NCBI GenBank assembly: GCA_037952775.1
Contig: JBANAY010000003.1
Coordinates: 13,950,001 to 14,014,000, forward strand
Direction of reading: 5' to 3'
DNA from: Clonostachys chloroleuca
Lineage: Eukaryota; Ascomycota; Sordariomycetes; Hypocreales; Bionectriaceae
Length of the DNA stretch: 64,000 bases
Below the pieces are notes generated by a model. The model did no database searches. It saw only the letters and a program-made list of their open reading frames with translations, and was not told the origin of the DNA. This document shows positions 1-12,094 of the stretch, in pieces. The position numbers and the translations under genes were made by a program. The stretch's first letter is position 1; the number at the start of each line of letters is the position of its first letter.

Positions 1-370
1 AACTCGGATGCTAGAGTTCCTTTGGGGGCGGTGTCGTACGGGCCCTGCGCACCTTGCCTGTACTTTGTTAGCTAGATGAGCCTTCCGCAGCAGCGCCACC
101 AGCCAACGCCTTTCCCCGTACATCAAGGCCATAACAGGTTCTTGCGATCGAGATCTTGGCTCGGAGGAATTCCTTCAATGGGGTAGGTATGCAGAAATCG
201 GCTTACGTGTGAGTCAGGAAGACCGTGAAAGGGGAGACGAAGCTAGCAAGGGGGATGCTCTTGTTGTCCAGCCACTTCTTGTAGGCCTGGACATCGCCAA
301 CGAATACGATGTAGTCGTCGAACTTGCCTTTGTAGTGGACCTTAGACAGGGAACGCTCCCCTCGGGTCAT
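1..370 (-). CDS. RTC3: Rtc3/SBDS N-terminal-domain protein, 5' part (gene runs off the left edge)
   Basis: The minus-strand reading frame starts at 370 with MTRGERSLSKVHYKGK and continues KFDDYIVFVGDVQAYKKW, the pattern of the small fungal Rtc3 (YHR087W) proteins, which carry the N-terminal fold of the SBDS/Sdo1 ribosome-maturation family. Exon 1 is 370-207. A GT-AG intron occupies 206-58 (phase 2), and exon 2 (57-1) continues QGAQGPYDTAPKGTLASEF before the window ends. The intron is placed there because it restores the family pattern THxxGAQG across the junction. In yeast Rtc3 is linked to RNA metabolism and stress tolerance; the role here is inferred. The 3' end is missing only because the window stops. 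No lesion is visible in the portion seen. Confidence 0.75.
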
Positions 371-1421
371 TTTGGCAGATTAGTACAATTATGGTGAAAG
401 CTGAATGTGGAATATCGTGTGACATCGGCACTGCCCAAAAATCCTCCACCGGCATATCTTCCTTATATGACCTTGGAATATGAATAATGTCATACTGATT
501 TAATTTTAGATTGGATAAAGTATAATCTCAGCATTGCAAACCACTCTACTTATATCCTGTAGTGGGGCAATTTGGGGCTACGGAGCCTGTCGATGTAGTG
601 GATCCATTTGAAATGGATGTAACCGCCTTGGCGACTAGGACGCGTGGCAAAAAATAAAGAGGGTCTACTTAGGGGTGCACGATTGTATCGAGGACTTATC
701 GCAGGCCGGGGCGCCAATCTCGCCAGCCTACGGGAGCCAACCAAAGTATCCGACATATGGACTTGGCTATGTCTAGACTGTTGAATGCCTTTTCAGGTCT
801 GGATCCTTAGCTTGGGGCCGATGTGTGTTGCTCGTGACCCGCCACATTAAAGTTAAATTTCGGGGTTCTCCGTAAAGTTAAAAATATGCTCCATGACACG
901 TGTTTCTCCTATTTCAATTTTACTGCATGCTTTTAGACTGGGTGAAATGTAATTAGGTTGTTGAGATCTACTCTGTACATCACAGTTGATCATCACGCCC
1001 ACTTTGAACCAATTTCCGCTCAGGTTTTTCTAAATCCCATCCCCCCCCCCTTTTTTTTTTTCCTATTCAGTCATACTCATCTAGCTGAAGGAAGACGAAG
1101 GACTCCAGAAATAAAAATGATTGGCCTTCTTGCCATTACAGCCATCCCCACGGTGACTAGGGTGGGAAACGCAGTGAGCGCCGACCAGAGACAACAAGCC
1201 GCCGCCAAAGACCAAGTAAAGTTTTCCCTCATCGCCATGATCCAGCTGGGCGGAGAATACCAAGAGGGTGCTTTTTGTACACGAGCCGACAGCGTGAACT
1301 GTGATATTTACACATTGTTGTAGAAACTTCTCATGAGGCTTCCTGAAGACCCAACCGCGTTTGTTATTTGGTTGCGACTGTACGGTTGACTCGTCGCTGA
1401 AGATTGTCTAAGATGCGTTGG
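371..1421. other. Gene-free stretch upstream of RTC3
   Basis: No convincing coding sequence. It holds the presumed RTC3 promoter, a C/T-rich homopolymer stretch near 1040-1060, and short open frames that show no family pattern on either strand. Confidence 0.5.
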
Positions 1422-1943
1422 TTAGCCCGGTTGCAGCCAAAAAGCCCACGCAAGAACACTCGCAAATACCTCCAACAACAGATAAATATCATCCTTCCAA
1501 GCTCTTGCCCATCGAAGCCTAATCTTTGCAGTTTCCTTTGATAAAGGAATTCTTTGCATAGCTCTCCATTTGCACGTATAATACTTCCTCATCAAGCGCT
1601 GTATCGTTTTAAGGCACACCCGACCATCCATCGCGCCAACCAGAGCAGAATAGCTAACTTTCCGATCCCTTTTCGCTAAAAGAATAATATACTTACGTTC
1701 GGCAGCAGTTAATTTACCTGGTCTCCCACTTCTAGGCTTATTCTCTAACGTCTTCTCGTTTTTCCAGCGTTGAAAGATCTTGTACACGGTCGACGGGGTG
1801 GTGTTGTAAATGCCTGCGACAGCGCGATAGCTTTTGCCGCCCGATAAATCGCAACACATTGCAGATTTCTGCACAGGAGTAAATTGACAGTTTCGCCTGC
1901 GATTTGCGCTTATTTCAGTGCCGAATTGACGAACGCGAGCCAT
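1422..1943 (-). mobile_element. Truncated Tc1/mariner-type transposase (DNA-binding half only)
   Basis: The 173-codon frame begins MARVRQFG and contains two helix-turn-helix units. The first is around residues 20-60 (SYRAVAGIYNTTPSTVYKIF). A GRPGKLT linker typical of Tc1-like transposases follows, then a second HTH around 85-115. The family pattern persists to RLRWARAWKD and then turns into unrelated sequence (LLLEVFASVLAW), so the whole DDE catalytic domain that should follow is absent. A Tc1 transposase is normally about 340 residues. The retained half has no stop or frameshift. I could not delimit terminal inverted repeats. The gene remnant at 2066-2433 lies immediately beyond a T-run at 2047-2064, so the element or its deletion probably broke that gene. 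Confidence 0.75.
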
Positions 1944-2065
1944 TTTTACGTTGTGTTATGAAGGATTGAAGAGAAAGGGGTTATCCACACGTGTTGCGAC
2001 ACGCGACGTGTCTGGGTGGGGCGTTCGCAGACTTTTGTCCTATAATTTTTTTTTTTTTTTTTTTA

Positions 2066-2433
2066 CTTGTGGATCTACCTGATTACCCTGCCAGGGGCCA
2101 CCGCTTTAACGGCCACTATTTTAAGTATCCCAGCAAGGAAGGGTACATGGGGCTCGTGAGTACCATCTCAGACGACCCTCCTATACTCAATTGGATCTAT
2201 GTCGATAAGGATACCGGCTTGGTGCGGTATGGGGGACGTAAAGACACAATAGGTCACGTCATTGGACCATGGCACTGGAGCGAAGATGAGGAGCTACTGA
2301 CGTTAAAAGAAGACTATGACCCGTTTATGGCAAAGCGGGAAGAAGGCGAGGGGGTCGGTGGTGCGTGTATTGGGATCCTGAACACAAGATGGGCGACTGC
2401 CTGAGGCTGAGGCTGCGGAGGAAAATAAAATGA
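2066..2433 (+). pseudogene. Remnant of a conserved fungal cytoplasmic protein, 5' truncated and frameshifted
   Basis: From about 2066 the frame reads LPDYPARGHRFNGHYFKYPS, then PPILNWIYVDKDTGLVRYGG and GPWHWSEDEELLTL. This is a pattern I recognise from uncharacterised fungal proteins in which these tryptophan-rich blocks precede a YWDPE segment. The frame is lost in a G-rich run near 2350. One base out, the expected RWCVYWDPEHK and a basic tail (RLRLRRKIK) continue to a stop at 2433. The N-terminal part is missing, and sequence before 2066 is a T-run adjoining the Tc1 fragment. Function of the family is unknown to me. Confidence 0.6.
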
Positions 2434-3295
2434 AAACATGGGTACGTAACCTGTGGCGGTGCAGAGCAGGACTTGCTTGACCATTTTCTACTCGCACAAA
2501 CGGTCTTAGCCTCTGCTTTTAGACTTTGGGACGGTGTCATATCTCCCTGGTAGTTGGCGGTTGGTGTGGAAAGAGACGGAGGGGGGCAAGCGGGTGACAT
2601 AAGACATTGCACACCAAAACAGTACTTTGATCTCCTGTTTTCCCTCACCTTACAGCCCATTCAACTAATAACTAACAAATATTTCTTCCTATAAAATATC
2701 TTACTATAATATTTAGATCTCTAAAAATCATGTGGTTTTTTAAATTTAATATTTTAATGAAGTTTGGAGTGAGCACCCGAAAAGCCTAAAATCTACGTGT
2801 GCAATGTCTTATGTCACCCACTGGGGAGGGAGCGGATCAAGCGGAGCAACCATCCCCTTTCGTCTTTAGAAGGTCAACTCAATGCAGCACAAGGCCGTTT
2901 CCAAGGTTTGCATCATTGGAAAAGAGGCATTCTATTTGATGCGAGGTGTTCTCATCGCATCACTTATTTGACCGGGGTGTTCTCTCCGACAGGGATGGGG
3001 TGGGGTGTGTAGGGAAGAGCGGATGTAGAGATCGATCTGGACGATGATCTCATTGGTCCATGAGCTTTCGTATGCGTTTGATGAAAGGTCCTGCAAGGGG
3101 TTAGGTATGAGGCAAAAGGATCACAACACTGCTTGATTCGGGACACTTAACTGATCATGGAGAAAGTGAAATAAAAAGTAGGTTTCCTCTGCCTCGTCTT
3201 CGAGAGCTAATACATATCAGACATAGCAATCCCCTCAATAATCATATCTTAATCAATTTCTGCCATCGTTCTACTTCTACTTCTACTTCCTCTTC
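2434..3295. other. Gene-free stretch upstream of the KKK-rich small protein
   Basis: No supported coding sequence. An A/T-rich block lies at 2660-2760. A pyrimidine-rich tract with repeated CTACTT units at 3270-3292, just before the next start codon, looks like a typical fungal promoter or 5' leader. Confidence 0.5.
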
Positions 3296-3984
3296 ATGCA
3301 CCGTCACACAAAAGAAAAGATACCCATCCACTCAATGCCGACCCCAACGATGGAAAAGCCGCAACGCGCAGCGGTGGAGTTGCAAGAGGATATCAGCAAT
3401 AGCGACCCTGGATCCGTCGAGGAGACCAATGCTCTCCAGAAAAAGAAGACCCGCAAGGGCAAGAAGTCAGGCATCGCTCTCGAGAAAGAGAAAGTTGGCG
3501 GCGTCGGTGTTGTGCAGAGTCTCGCAGACGACGCTCTCGGCAGTGTCACCAACACTCTAGGGTCCGTCGGTAACCAGGCTCTGGAACAAAATCAGCAAGG
3601 CGGTGGTAAGAGTGATGCTCTCAGGCTACGACTTGATTTGAATCTGGATGTTGAAATCCAGCTCAAGGCTCGGATCCACGGTGATATAGAACTTGCTCTT
3701 CTGTACGTAACCAGTCCCTTTCCCCACCAGCAGCGTTATCTCCACTTCTTTCTCCTTAAATTCCTCTACCTTAGCCCAATGTTCCTTCGGCGCTTCGTCC
3801 GTCTACATATCACCAAAGAGAGTGGGCCTCATGGGACTTATCGAGCATATATTGTCTTATTGAACCTATTATTACAGCACTGGATAAAACTACCATCAAT
3901 AAATCAAATTTTTCGAGACACTGCAAAAAGAGTCAATTGGCTAATTTATTTCTTCGCTCTTTTCTATCGGTCTTCAGGAACTAA
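3296..3984 (+). CDS. Small conserved fungal protein with DLNLDVEIQLKARIHGD motif
   Basis: Exon 1 encodes an acidic N-terminus, a basic patch (QKKKTRKGKKSG), a small-residue helix region (LADDALGSVTNTLGSVGNQA) and the highly conserved tail LRLRLDLNLDVEIQLKARIHGD...LALL. This tail is known to me from abundant, uncharacterised fungal proteins. A GT-AG intron is proposed at 3703-3977, because splicing there gives the terminal ALLN followed at once by TAA (3982-3984). Without splicing, the frame runs on into unrelated hydrophobic sequence. Three in-frame ATGs (3296, 3335, 3350) are possible starts; I list the first. No signal peptide or membrane segment in the spliced form. The DUF3659 gene follows on the same strand 1.7 kb downstream. 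Confidence 0.65.
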
Positions 3985-5721
3985 GACAAGGCTATCAATG
4001 CTGCTTTTTTTTTGTTATACACGTTTGCGGATGCTTTTGATGTTTCTTGCAAAGGGATACCGCTTGAAAGGAGTTACACCTTACACCTTCAAATTTAAGT
4101 TTTAATGGCTTTGGCTACCGATTGAAAGATTTTATCGTGGTGGAACTATGTATTTTTTTTACTACTACAACCCAAAACGATGCTACCAGATGTGGACATG
4201 AATAATGAACGGAAATTCTATTATATAATGTGCGAGTTGACTCCCCAAGGCGTGTTTGACCCGTTGCTTTGGCTGAATAAAACCTCTTGTAACCTCAAAG
4301 CAACAACTGACTGTGATCATCGGGTAGAACAGCGGCTTTCTAACCGGCTCGCCACGCCACACACCTTTACCGTTACGCATATCTTGTGTCACACACGTCT
4401 CGCTTCAAGAGCTGCCCACCATCTCCAAAGCTTAACGACTGATGCTACTCTACAACGGTATGTCCGTCTGCCGCTGTGGGGAAGGGCTCGAGGCCTCCGG
4501 GCCACCACCGTGTCCGACGTGGCCACCCTTGGCCATGTGTCCGCCGCCTTGTTTGGGATCCAGTTTGCAAGTCTGCAACCCAAGTGGAAAAGCATCAATC
4601 TCTGTTCTGCAATCGTCATCGATCTCTTCGATGCGTTCCCTCGGAAAGCTTCCACCTAGTAGCATAATGACGACATTTCTTCTCGTGCTTCTAGGACTGC
4701 TTTGCATGTAACCCCCCTGTCCGCTCTTAGTATTGGAGTGGAGAGAACCATGAGAAGAGGGAAAGCTTTTCATTCTGCTCCCCCTGCTTGAGAATATCAC
4801 TTGCGTAATTTAATCCTCCCTCCTAGGTAAGTTAAGCCCCTGCACTGATTTGTCCCTCTTCCCCTTTCTCCAACTCGCCGTAGTTATCTTTTACCCACTC
4901 CATCTACATGTATGTATGCACTTATAATCGGCAAGGAACACAGAGAGAAACAACCCGGGTGTTGCCCCACCAAGAATCCTAGCTTTACCTTTGATATCTT
5001 TGTTGCCTGGGAGTGAGCGAACATGACGTCCAGCCGCCGCCCTTCGCCGTCGCACGAAGGACTGGGGTCACCGTTTCCGGATCCAGAGGCCGATCGCGAA
5101 GCACATTCCACAGACATCTTTGACATGGCTTACCGCAGAGCCTCGGAGGATACACAACATCATCCTCAGCAAAGTCGCCCCAGCGAGCTATGCCAATCCC
5201 CGTCACCCGAGCAAAGAGATGCACCCAAAATAACCCCAATACCGCGCACACTAGATACACTCCACACACATTCAAAGAGGGGACCTTGTTGATGTCATCG
5301 AATCTAGGAAGAAGAACCCCCAAACTTGGTGAATCGCCAGAACCCTCTTGAACGGTGTTGTGGCATTACCTCATGATGACAACCAAGGACAGCTGTGGCG
5401 TAAAGATGCGGCGTTATTAGGAGTCGGATAGGGTTTCGCTTTGACCAATCGAGGAAGATGTTCCCATCAGTATGACGCCTAGGCGGGGCGAAATGGTTGG
5501 ATGTGCAACATGGAAATTCTTGTCTCGATGGCGTCGAGGCCTAATGCGTGACGTCGAGCACGTTAATTCCCATGGAGCTCGAAGCTTGTTTTTGGGGTTG
5601 ACGACTGTGTATAAAATTGCCTATGATTGAGCTACAGAGTTAGAAGATCACACACACAATCTTCAATCTGTTCTACTATAGCCATTTGGAACAAAGCCAC
5701 AGCTGGTAGAGCAATCACATT
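3985..5721. other. Intergenic stretch with one doubtful small frame at 5023-5292
   Basis: Several overlapping frames occur on both strands (4180-4800) but none shows a family pattern. A plus-strand frame at 5023-5292 (89 codons) begins MTSSRRPSPSHEGLGS and is Ser/Pro/charged, like a disordered fungal N-terminus. It ends without a recognisable domain and could be a gene relic. 5300-5720 holds the presumed promoter of the DUF3659 gene, with a TATA-like TATAAA at 5610. Confidence 0.3.
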
Positions 5722-8700
5722 ATGTCTAGCCCCAATCCGCTTTCCATCCCTGGCGGGTGGAAGAAAGATACACCAAGAGATACCCCAGCGGCTGAGAAGC
5801 CAGATCCTAGTGAGTTAAACCGTGAACAATGAACTAAATAAATCGACACGAGTTGACAATTTGGCAGCTGAAACCATCCCTCGGTCTGCCACGGGCCTTG
5901 TGAGCGACTCAGGCGAGATTATTGATCACGAAGGGAAGACCATTGGCATGGTGGCCGACTCTGAAGACTCCCGATCTTTGGTCGGCAAAACCGTAACAGC
6001 CACAGGAGAGGTGATCAATCAGTCCGGTGATATCCTCGGCCGGGCATCTCTCGAATACAAGGAACGGGGATACACCACACAGGGCCAAGAAGCCTGCCAA
6101 AAAGCGGCCCCTCAAGCCCAGGAAGCGGAGAAGGCAGGCGGCGGTGCATCTGGTTTCTTGAGTTCAACATCCAGTGTGTTCAAGCAAGGTCTAGGGCTTA
6201 CCAGTCGCAGCAAGGAGAGCGACAGCGAAACTGGGCACAAAAGCACACCACCAAACGTCCCAGTGACTGAGAAGGCCGAGGCCGCGGTGCAAGAAACTCG
6301 CTCTGAAGCGCCTGGAGCTCCTTCTGAGATTCAGGGTGCCGCCTCGGAAGTTCAGGATGAATTGCACACTCAGGCGGGCGAGTCGCAAAAGGATCTCCCC
6401 TCACAGGCATCCGACGCCCCCTCTAAAGCACCTAAGGATTTCCCGATCGCCGCAGGAAAGTCTCAAATGAATGTTCCGTCCAAGGTATCGTATGAGCTGC
6501 AGACCCAGGCAGGTGAATCTCAAAAAAAGGACATTCCCTCGCAAGCTCCCTCCGCTCCCTCCGCTCCCTCTGAAAGCCAAGATGATTTGCTCTCTAAATC
6601 CGGAGATGAAGAGAAAGGAGAACTCGGTGAGGCACCTGTGCAGCTTGAGGACCGGGACAAGAAAGACGACCTGAAGATCACCGTCGACAAAACTGATGTG
6701 AACCTTGATGAGGCCAAAAGCCTAGGGGGTGAAACCCAGCTTGATGAAGGCGCAGAACAAGTTGAACAAGCTAAGGACACCGCTCAGGAAGGGGTTCCCA
6801 CAGGGATTGAAGGAGACGAGGTCGGTGGACAGGAACAGAAGGCTGAAGAAGAGGAAGATGAAGGTGAGAAACTCGACTACTCCTTGCTCAAAGACGCCAA
6901 GGTCAACAAGGTCGGTAATCTTGTAAACAGCGACGGCAACGTCGTCGGTCGCGTCGTTCAGGGCATCATCAAGCAGCTTCAGGGAAGACAATCGGATGAA
7001 GAGGGCAACATCTGGAATGAGTCTGGCAAGGTTGTCGGTAAGGCTGATCCTCTCTCCCAGGCCGATCGCGAAGGCCAGAAGGACTTTGCGCCCTTTGAGA
7101 ACTTTCCCGATGCCATTGTTGAAGCCGACGGCAACGTTGTCTTTAATGGTCAGAAAGTAGGCACTGTTGTTGAAGGCGACCCTAAGCGCCTTAAAGGCAG
7201 TAAGGTCGATGAGGATGGTGATATCCTCGATCGCAATGGTAATGTTATGGGCAAGGCTGAGGCTTGGGATGAGCCTGAGCCAATTGCTGAGGAAGTTGTC
7301 GATCGCTCCATCCTCGCTGGTAAGCGTGTTAATAAGGCGGGCAATGTTGTTGATTCCGCTGGAACTCTCTTTGGTCGTGTTGTGGAAGGTAACGTCTTTG
7401 CTATCATTGGTCGTATGTGCGATAAGGAAGGAAATGTCCGTAATGAAGCTGGAGATATTGTGGGAAAGGCTGAGGTGGTTCCTGAGGCTGAGCGTGAGGG
7501 CTCTAAGGAAGGTCTATTTGCAGAACTTTTCGGCCTTACTATAACTAAGGATGGTAAAGTCGTGACTCCTTCTAATGTTGTTGTTGGAAGACTTATTAAG
7601 GGTGATCCTAAGGTTCTCTATGGTCGCTCTGTTGATGAGGATGGCGAGGTAGTGGATAAGAACGGTAACGTTCTTGGTAAGGCTGAGCGCTGGGAGGAGC
7701 CCGAGGAGGAGAAGAAGAAGGGCCCCCTTGCTGGTCGAAAGGTGAACCGGGAGGGCAACATCGTCGATGAAGACGGCAACATCGTCGCTAAGCTTATCAG
7801 TGGCGATATCATGACTTGCTCTGGCAAGGAGATTGACGACGACGGCGATGTCATCAATGCCAAGGGCAACACCGTTGGCCATGTCGCCCTGCTCGAAGAC
7901 ATTCCTCCCGAGCCGGAGCAAGAGACCGAGGAGGAGAAGCAGGCCCGTCTGGAAGAACAGAAGGCCAAAGAAGAGGCTGAGAGGGAGAGGAAACTGGCAG
8001 GTCAGCTTGGCGCTTGCATTGAACAGTCTCTTGACAAGATCCGTCCTCTCTGCAACCTAATCACAAGCAAGATTGACAGCGCTGAGAAGACCCCCAAAGA
8101 GGACCTTGATGAGGAGCAGCTTGTCAGGGAAGTCAGGCCTCTGATTGAAGAGGGTGGCAAAATCCTGAGCGAGACTAATGGTATTATTCGCGGTCTCGAT
8201 CCAGACGGTCGCATTCAGCGCCAGTCTAAGCAGAGAGCCGGTACGAAGGAGGCTTCTCCAGAGGAGCATCACCTGGCTGAGCAGCTCAAGGAGGTAAGTC
8301 GAGGCTGTCAAATCAAGCAATCCCCACCACGTATCAAGACAGCTACCAATATACTTCAGCTCACTGGCACCATCTCACAAACCATTGATAACGCCAAACG
8401 CAAGATTGAAGGCATGCCTCATGCTAAGAAGGAACTGAATCCTCTCTGGGGTCTCCTCATGAACCCCCTTGGCCAGATCATCGCTGGCGTTGGCCTCCTC
8501 CTCAGCGGTGTCCTGGGCCTGGTCGGTCAACTGGTAAGTGCTGAAATCAAAGCTCACATTCTTCTCTCATTTCAAAGTCATGCTGACCATCTCTGTAGTT
8601 GGGCGGTCTTGGTCTCGGTGGCTTGGTTGATACCCTTCTTGGTGGCCTTGGGCTGAACAAGGTCCTCAGCGGATTGGGTCTTGGAAGTGCCTATGATGCG

Positions 8701-8727
8701 CTTGTTGGAAAGGACAAGAAGAAATAA
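5722..8727 (+). CDS. DUF3659 repeat protein (LEA-like), 938 aa
   Basis: Four exons: 5722-5809, 5868-8293, 8360-8533 and 8599-8727. All introns are GT-AG and 58-66 bases long. The ATG at 5722 opens MSSPNPLSIPGGWKKD. Splicing joins it to TIPRSATGLVSDSGE, a degenerate first DUF3659 unit. A long Ser/Ala/Gln-rich disordered region (about residues 90-350) follows, with imperfect repeats of QAGESQKD. Five tandem DUF3659 units of 60-70 residues then appear, each with a V(N/D)xxGNxVxxxGxxxG core. Next comes a charged coiled-coil-like stretch (EEEKQARLEEQKAKEEAE), then helical sequence ending in a Gly/Leu-rich tail (LLGGLGLGGLVDTLLGG) and GKDKKK. The family is described as LEA-like and stress linked; its molecular role is not established. 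The gene looks intact. The intron at 8294-8359 is a multiple of three, so retention would not break the frame. Confidence 0.8.
6868..7899 (+). repeat. Five tandem DUF3659 coding repeats
   Basis: Five units of roughly 190-210 bases, each encoding a core like GNVVDSAGTLFGRVVEGN followed by a second half like VDEDGDILDRNGNVMGKAE. The units differ markedly in codon choice. Units 2-4 (about 7110-7700) favour T-ending codons such as GTT and GGT, whereas units 1 and 5 favour C-ending codons. Confidence 0.75.
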
Positions 8728-11039
8728 GCAAACGACTGATGAATACCGAAAAAATTGGTAACAAAATGAGTTAGTGACTCTTCACATTGTATTAGTTTTA
8801 GGATAATTTGTGTCTTTGTGTTTTTGGGATTTGTCTTTGGTTTAATTGAAGCGGATTTCGGCAATGCTCCATTTCTCGCCGTAAGTGGCGCCTTAGATTA
8901 GTGTGGTTCATCCTTCGCCTCACTTAAAAGGATATCTTTATCCAGGGCCAGCCAACATAAACTAACTGTATCGTTACACAGGGATACTTCAATATGGAAG
9001 AGCAAGAGATCTTCTTCTGAAATCTCCTGTATATAGCGGCACCCGGGGGGACGGTTTGGGGGCGACAAGTCGGCCCTAACCTCCCATCATCCCGCCCAAT
9101 ACCGGCAGCCGGAAGGCAAAGGGGTTCTATTTACGGTAATGGAATAAGCCCAGAGGGGTTCTAATATTAGAAAAAATCAAGACTGGGACCTAATACCCCC
9201 ACCGAGAGAATATATCTCATCCAAGAGCTCCCTGCAGTGCTGAGGGTCTGTAGTGTTGAGGGCGGCCACGTGCAAGCTCCCCTGAACGCCCTGGGCGTAT
9301 AGTTCTTCTCTAGCCTGGAGGGACTCGAAGTATCACGTCCGCCGATAGACAGCTCATCCGAGGCCACAACCTCGTCGGCGCAGTTCATCTATAATTCGTT
9401 AGGCCGGCTTACTTTAAAAAACTATAGTAGAGAGTATATAAAAGTCCCTAGTGTGTAGAGTGACCTTAATATACTACTATTAATATATATATACCCTTTC
9501 CCTAAAATTAATAAGTAGAATAGTTAATAGCTCTTCTTTAATATATGTTACGAACAAAGGCCACCTTCGGGCCGCAGGAAGTCACGTGTAAGGTGGACGG
9601 TACTGACCCACCTTGGCAACCAATAAGGGTGACTTCACTTTGGAGAAGTGAAGTCTCGAGTGAAGACCATCGTGAACATACCAGTATATATGCACATTCG
9701 TTTCCATAGCATAACACTCCTTTAGACAATTATCAATAACATCGTCTACGCATCCATTGTTACTAGCTCCACAATACTCGCACATTGACAGTGACTCGCA
9801 TTGCACAGCCTACGACAACCTGATCGCGCCACTCAGAACAACACTCTGATTGGTTACACCCCGACCTACCCTAGACCCCCGTCCAGTGTAAGTCATCCAA
9901 CCGTCACAATATATAGCTATACCCTTATAAACTATACTTCTACTATAAAGTTATAAATAGAGATAAGTTAGTTATTAGTTTATAGAAAGTTTTATATAGG
10001 AAGCTAGTATAAGTCTATAGGTAAATATATCTCTTAACTATATATACTATCTTAGCTTATCAGTAACGGCAATCTTTACCATCCTTACAATCTTTGCTGG
10101 CGCTAGTGTACCCCAAATTGGCGCCAGCGACTAAGACCTTGGCAGCGCGCATAATTCACTACAGGCTACCACTGTCTCCTTTTGCTGCTGGTATTTCCCT
10201 CTGGATCCAGGTACCCTGCACAGTCCACTCATTCAGCGCACACAACGAACTTGACTGCAACGATGGACCTACAATGGCAAAATTCCCATGATGGGGATAA
10301 ACTTCTCGAAGCTAAATGAGGCTCTTTTGGCCAGATATATTTTTTCGTCATTATACGGGGTAAAGCTCGATTTCTAGACATTCAGAGCTTCAATAATCAA
10401 GAACTGAACCCCACAATGCCAGTGACTGTCTGATCAGACTGAGGATGAGCACGACCAAGGGGGAAACGATCATGATGACGCAGACACTGATTACGACGAC
10501 TCCGTGGCCACTATCCAAGAGGAGGGTTTCGGTACTATTGCATTAAGAGCACCAGCCTACAAACACGAGAAGTTAAAGCAAGGCCTCCCCGTTTGTTTTC
10601 TCTTTGGCTGAAGAAGGACGAGTCGATATGCTGAAATGTGGTTGGGCATTGGCAACCGATATAGTCGTTTGGGATTCACAATCAGTCTCAAGAATGGATT
10701 CTGGGCGATTCGTTCACTCGGCCCTGTCTTGCGCGTGAATGGCGACTATATAGATATGGGTATACCCCCGCTAGCTTTGGATCATCACAGAGCCAATGAA
10801 GTTGAATGGATGTCGTTTTCAAGGAAGCATCGGATGCAAGTGCAAATAAGGATTGAGATCTTTTGCATGGAACCAAAATCAACTTTTGACTCAGTCTTCA
10901 GCGATGAAGATGGCTTTACCGGGCACCACACTACACCGCCTCAGCGTCCACAGCTAGGTCGTCCTCGACTATGACTGCATCCTCAATAGCAGATCCAGTC
11001 AGGATGAGTAACCGGGAGAGACTGTATATCTACCAACAT
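8728..11039. other. Degraded repeat-rich stretch without intact genes
   Basis: 8728-9000 is the 3' flank of the DUF3659 gene. 9400-9545 and 9880-10080 are very A/T-rich blocks (TATATA, repeated TAGTTA/TATAAA) such as RIP leaves in old transposons. A stretch at 9546-9858 begins TGTTACG, ends GGTTACA and contains a TATA-like AGTATATATGC, so it could be a solo LTR, but no target duplication is visible. 10441-10600 reads as an acidic peptide (NDHDDADTDYDDSVAT), then a 112-codon frame at 10636-10974. Both could be gene relics that I cannot name. Confidence 0.35.
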
Positions 11040-11650
11040 CTGGAGCTACCTACCCGTAAAGTAGTCCATCTTCTCCCAGCGCCTTCCAAGATTTTGTCCT
11101 GAACAACTGGCGTTCGACCTCTTCGTCGTGACGGGAAGCATTCGTACTGCTGATCCTCTCTGCGGTCTCGTGCCTTCTTCCTCAATGTCGGTGGGGAGGG
11201 GAGGGAAGAAAGTAGCTAGCAGCTCCTCCGCTTGCTCATCCGTGCTGTTCATGCATGACCCATCCGCTTTCTTAAGCTGTGGGATCCTGCCAAAGGTGGC
11301 GTCTTCGCCCGATTTCATGTACTTGGCCGCTTTCCAGATGTTCTCATTGTCTGCCAGGAACTCTTCCCAATGAGCCTTCTTCTGCTGCCGAATGGCGTCG
11401 TGGTATTGCTTCGCCGCGCCCTTAGCCTTTTCTTCCGTCTCATTGTCTCGACACCTAGATCTCCTGCTCCTTCTCGCCTGGTTCCTCCAGTGGCTGTGTA
11501 TGTTCCCAGCTGCGTGAGGTCCGAGGTCCACCATCGCTTCGCGTACGGCGACGGCTTCGCGATCGTCGTCACTGCGTGCACTACATCTAGCACCACCGTC
11601 ATTAGCTTGTCCGTGTCTGCCTGCACCTCTCCGCCATCCTTGTTGTGCTG
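11040..11650 (-). mobile_element. Tad1-like LINE fragment (ORF2 linker between endonuclease and reverse transcriptase)
   Basis: Read on the minus strand, the fragment begins [18 protein letters not shown], the conserved block downstream of the endonuclease in fungal Tad/I-type LINEs. It continues in a second frame with [27 protein letters not shown] and [15 protein letters not shown], then in a third frame with [16 protein letters not shown] near 11050-11110. Two frame changes (about 11500 and 11150) and loss of both ends show a dead fragment. The reverse-transcriptase catalytic motif (YxDD) is not present. Confidence 0.8.
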
Positions 11651-12094
11651 AGAGCATGCAAGTATTGATTGTATTTTTCAAGAAAATAACTAGTAGAGGC
11701 GACAGCACGCCTACCTACATAGACCCTCTACCTTGCTTTCCATTCGATCCGATTCCGCTCCTTTGCGGGGCACGTTGTCCAACAAGTACGGCGCGAGTAC
11801 AGTGTTTTAGGACGCTGCGACGTACTGAAACCGGTCGACATTGACCCGTCACAGCTCAAACAGAGGAGTTCCTAATTTGCAGTCCTACTGTTCTAGGCTT
11901 CAGTATTGAGAAGAAACGATTTTGTAAGTAGCCCTCTACAAATATAATGTTTCGACTAACTAGCTACAGTGGAATTTGCTGTTACCTATATTAGCGATGT
12001 CGTGATATGGAGCACATCTTCTTTCGATGACGTCAAATCCCTCCCACGCCAAAGAAGGCAATTTCCTCACTTGCGCATAGCTACTTTAGTAAGC
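11651..12094. other. Short unassigned stretch between LINE and AAA-ATPase fragments
   Basis: No recognisable coding sequence, RNA gene or terminal repeat on either strand. Confidence 0.4.

Noticed and set aside
9546..9858. Solo LTR (TGTTACG...GGTTACA with TATA-like box)
   Set aside because: No target-site duplication, no second copy in the window and no primer-binding site; kept only as a possibility in the gap entry.
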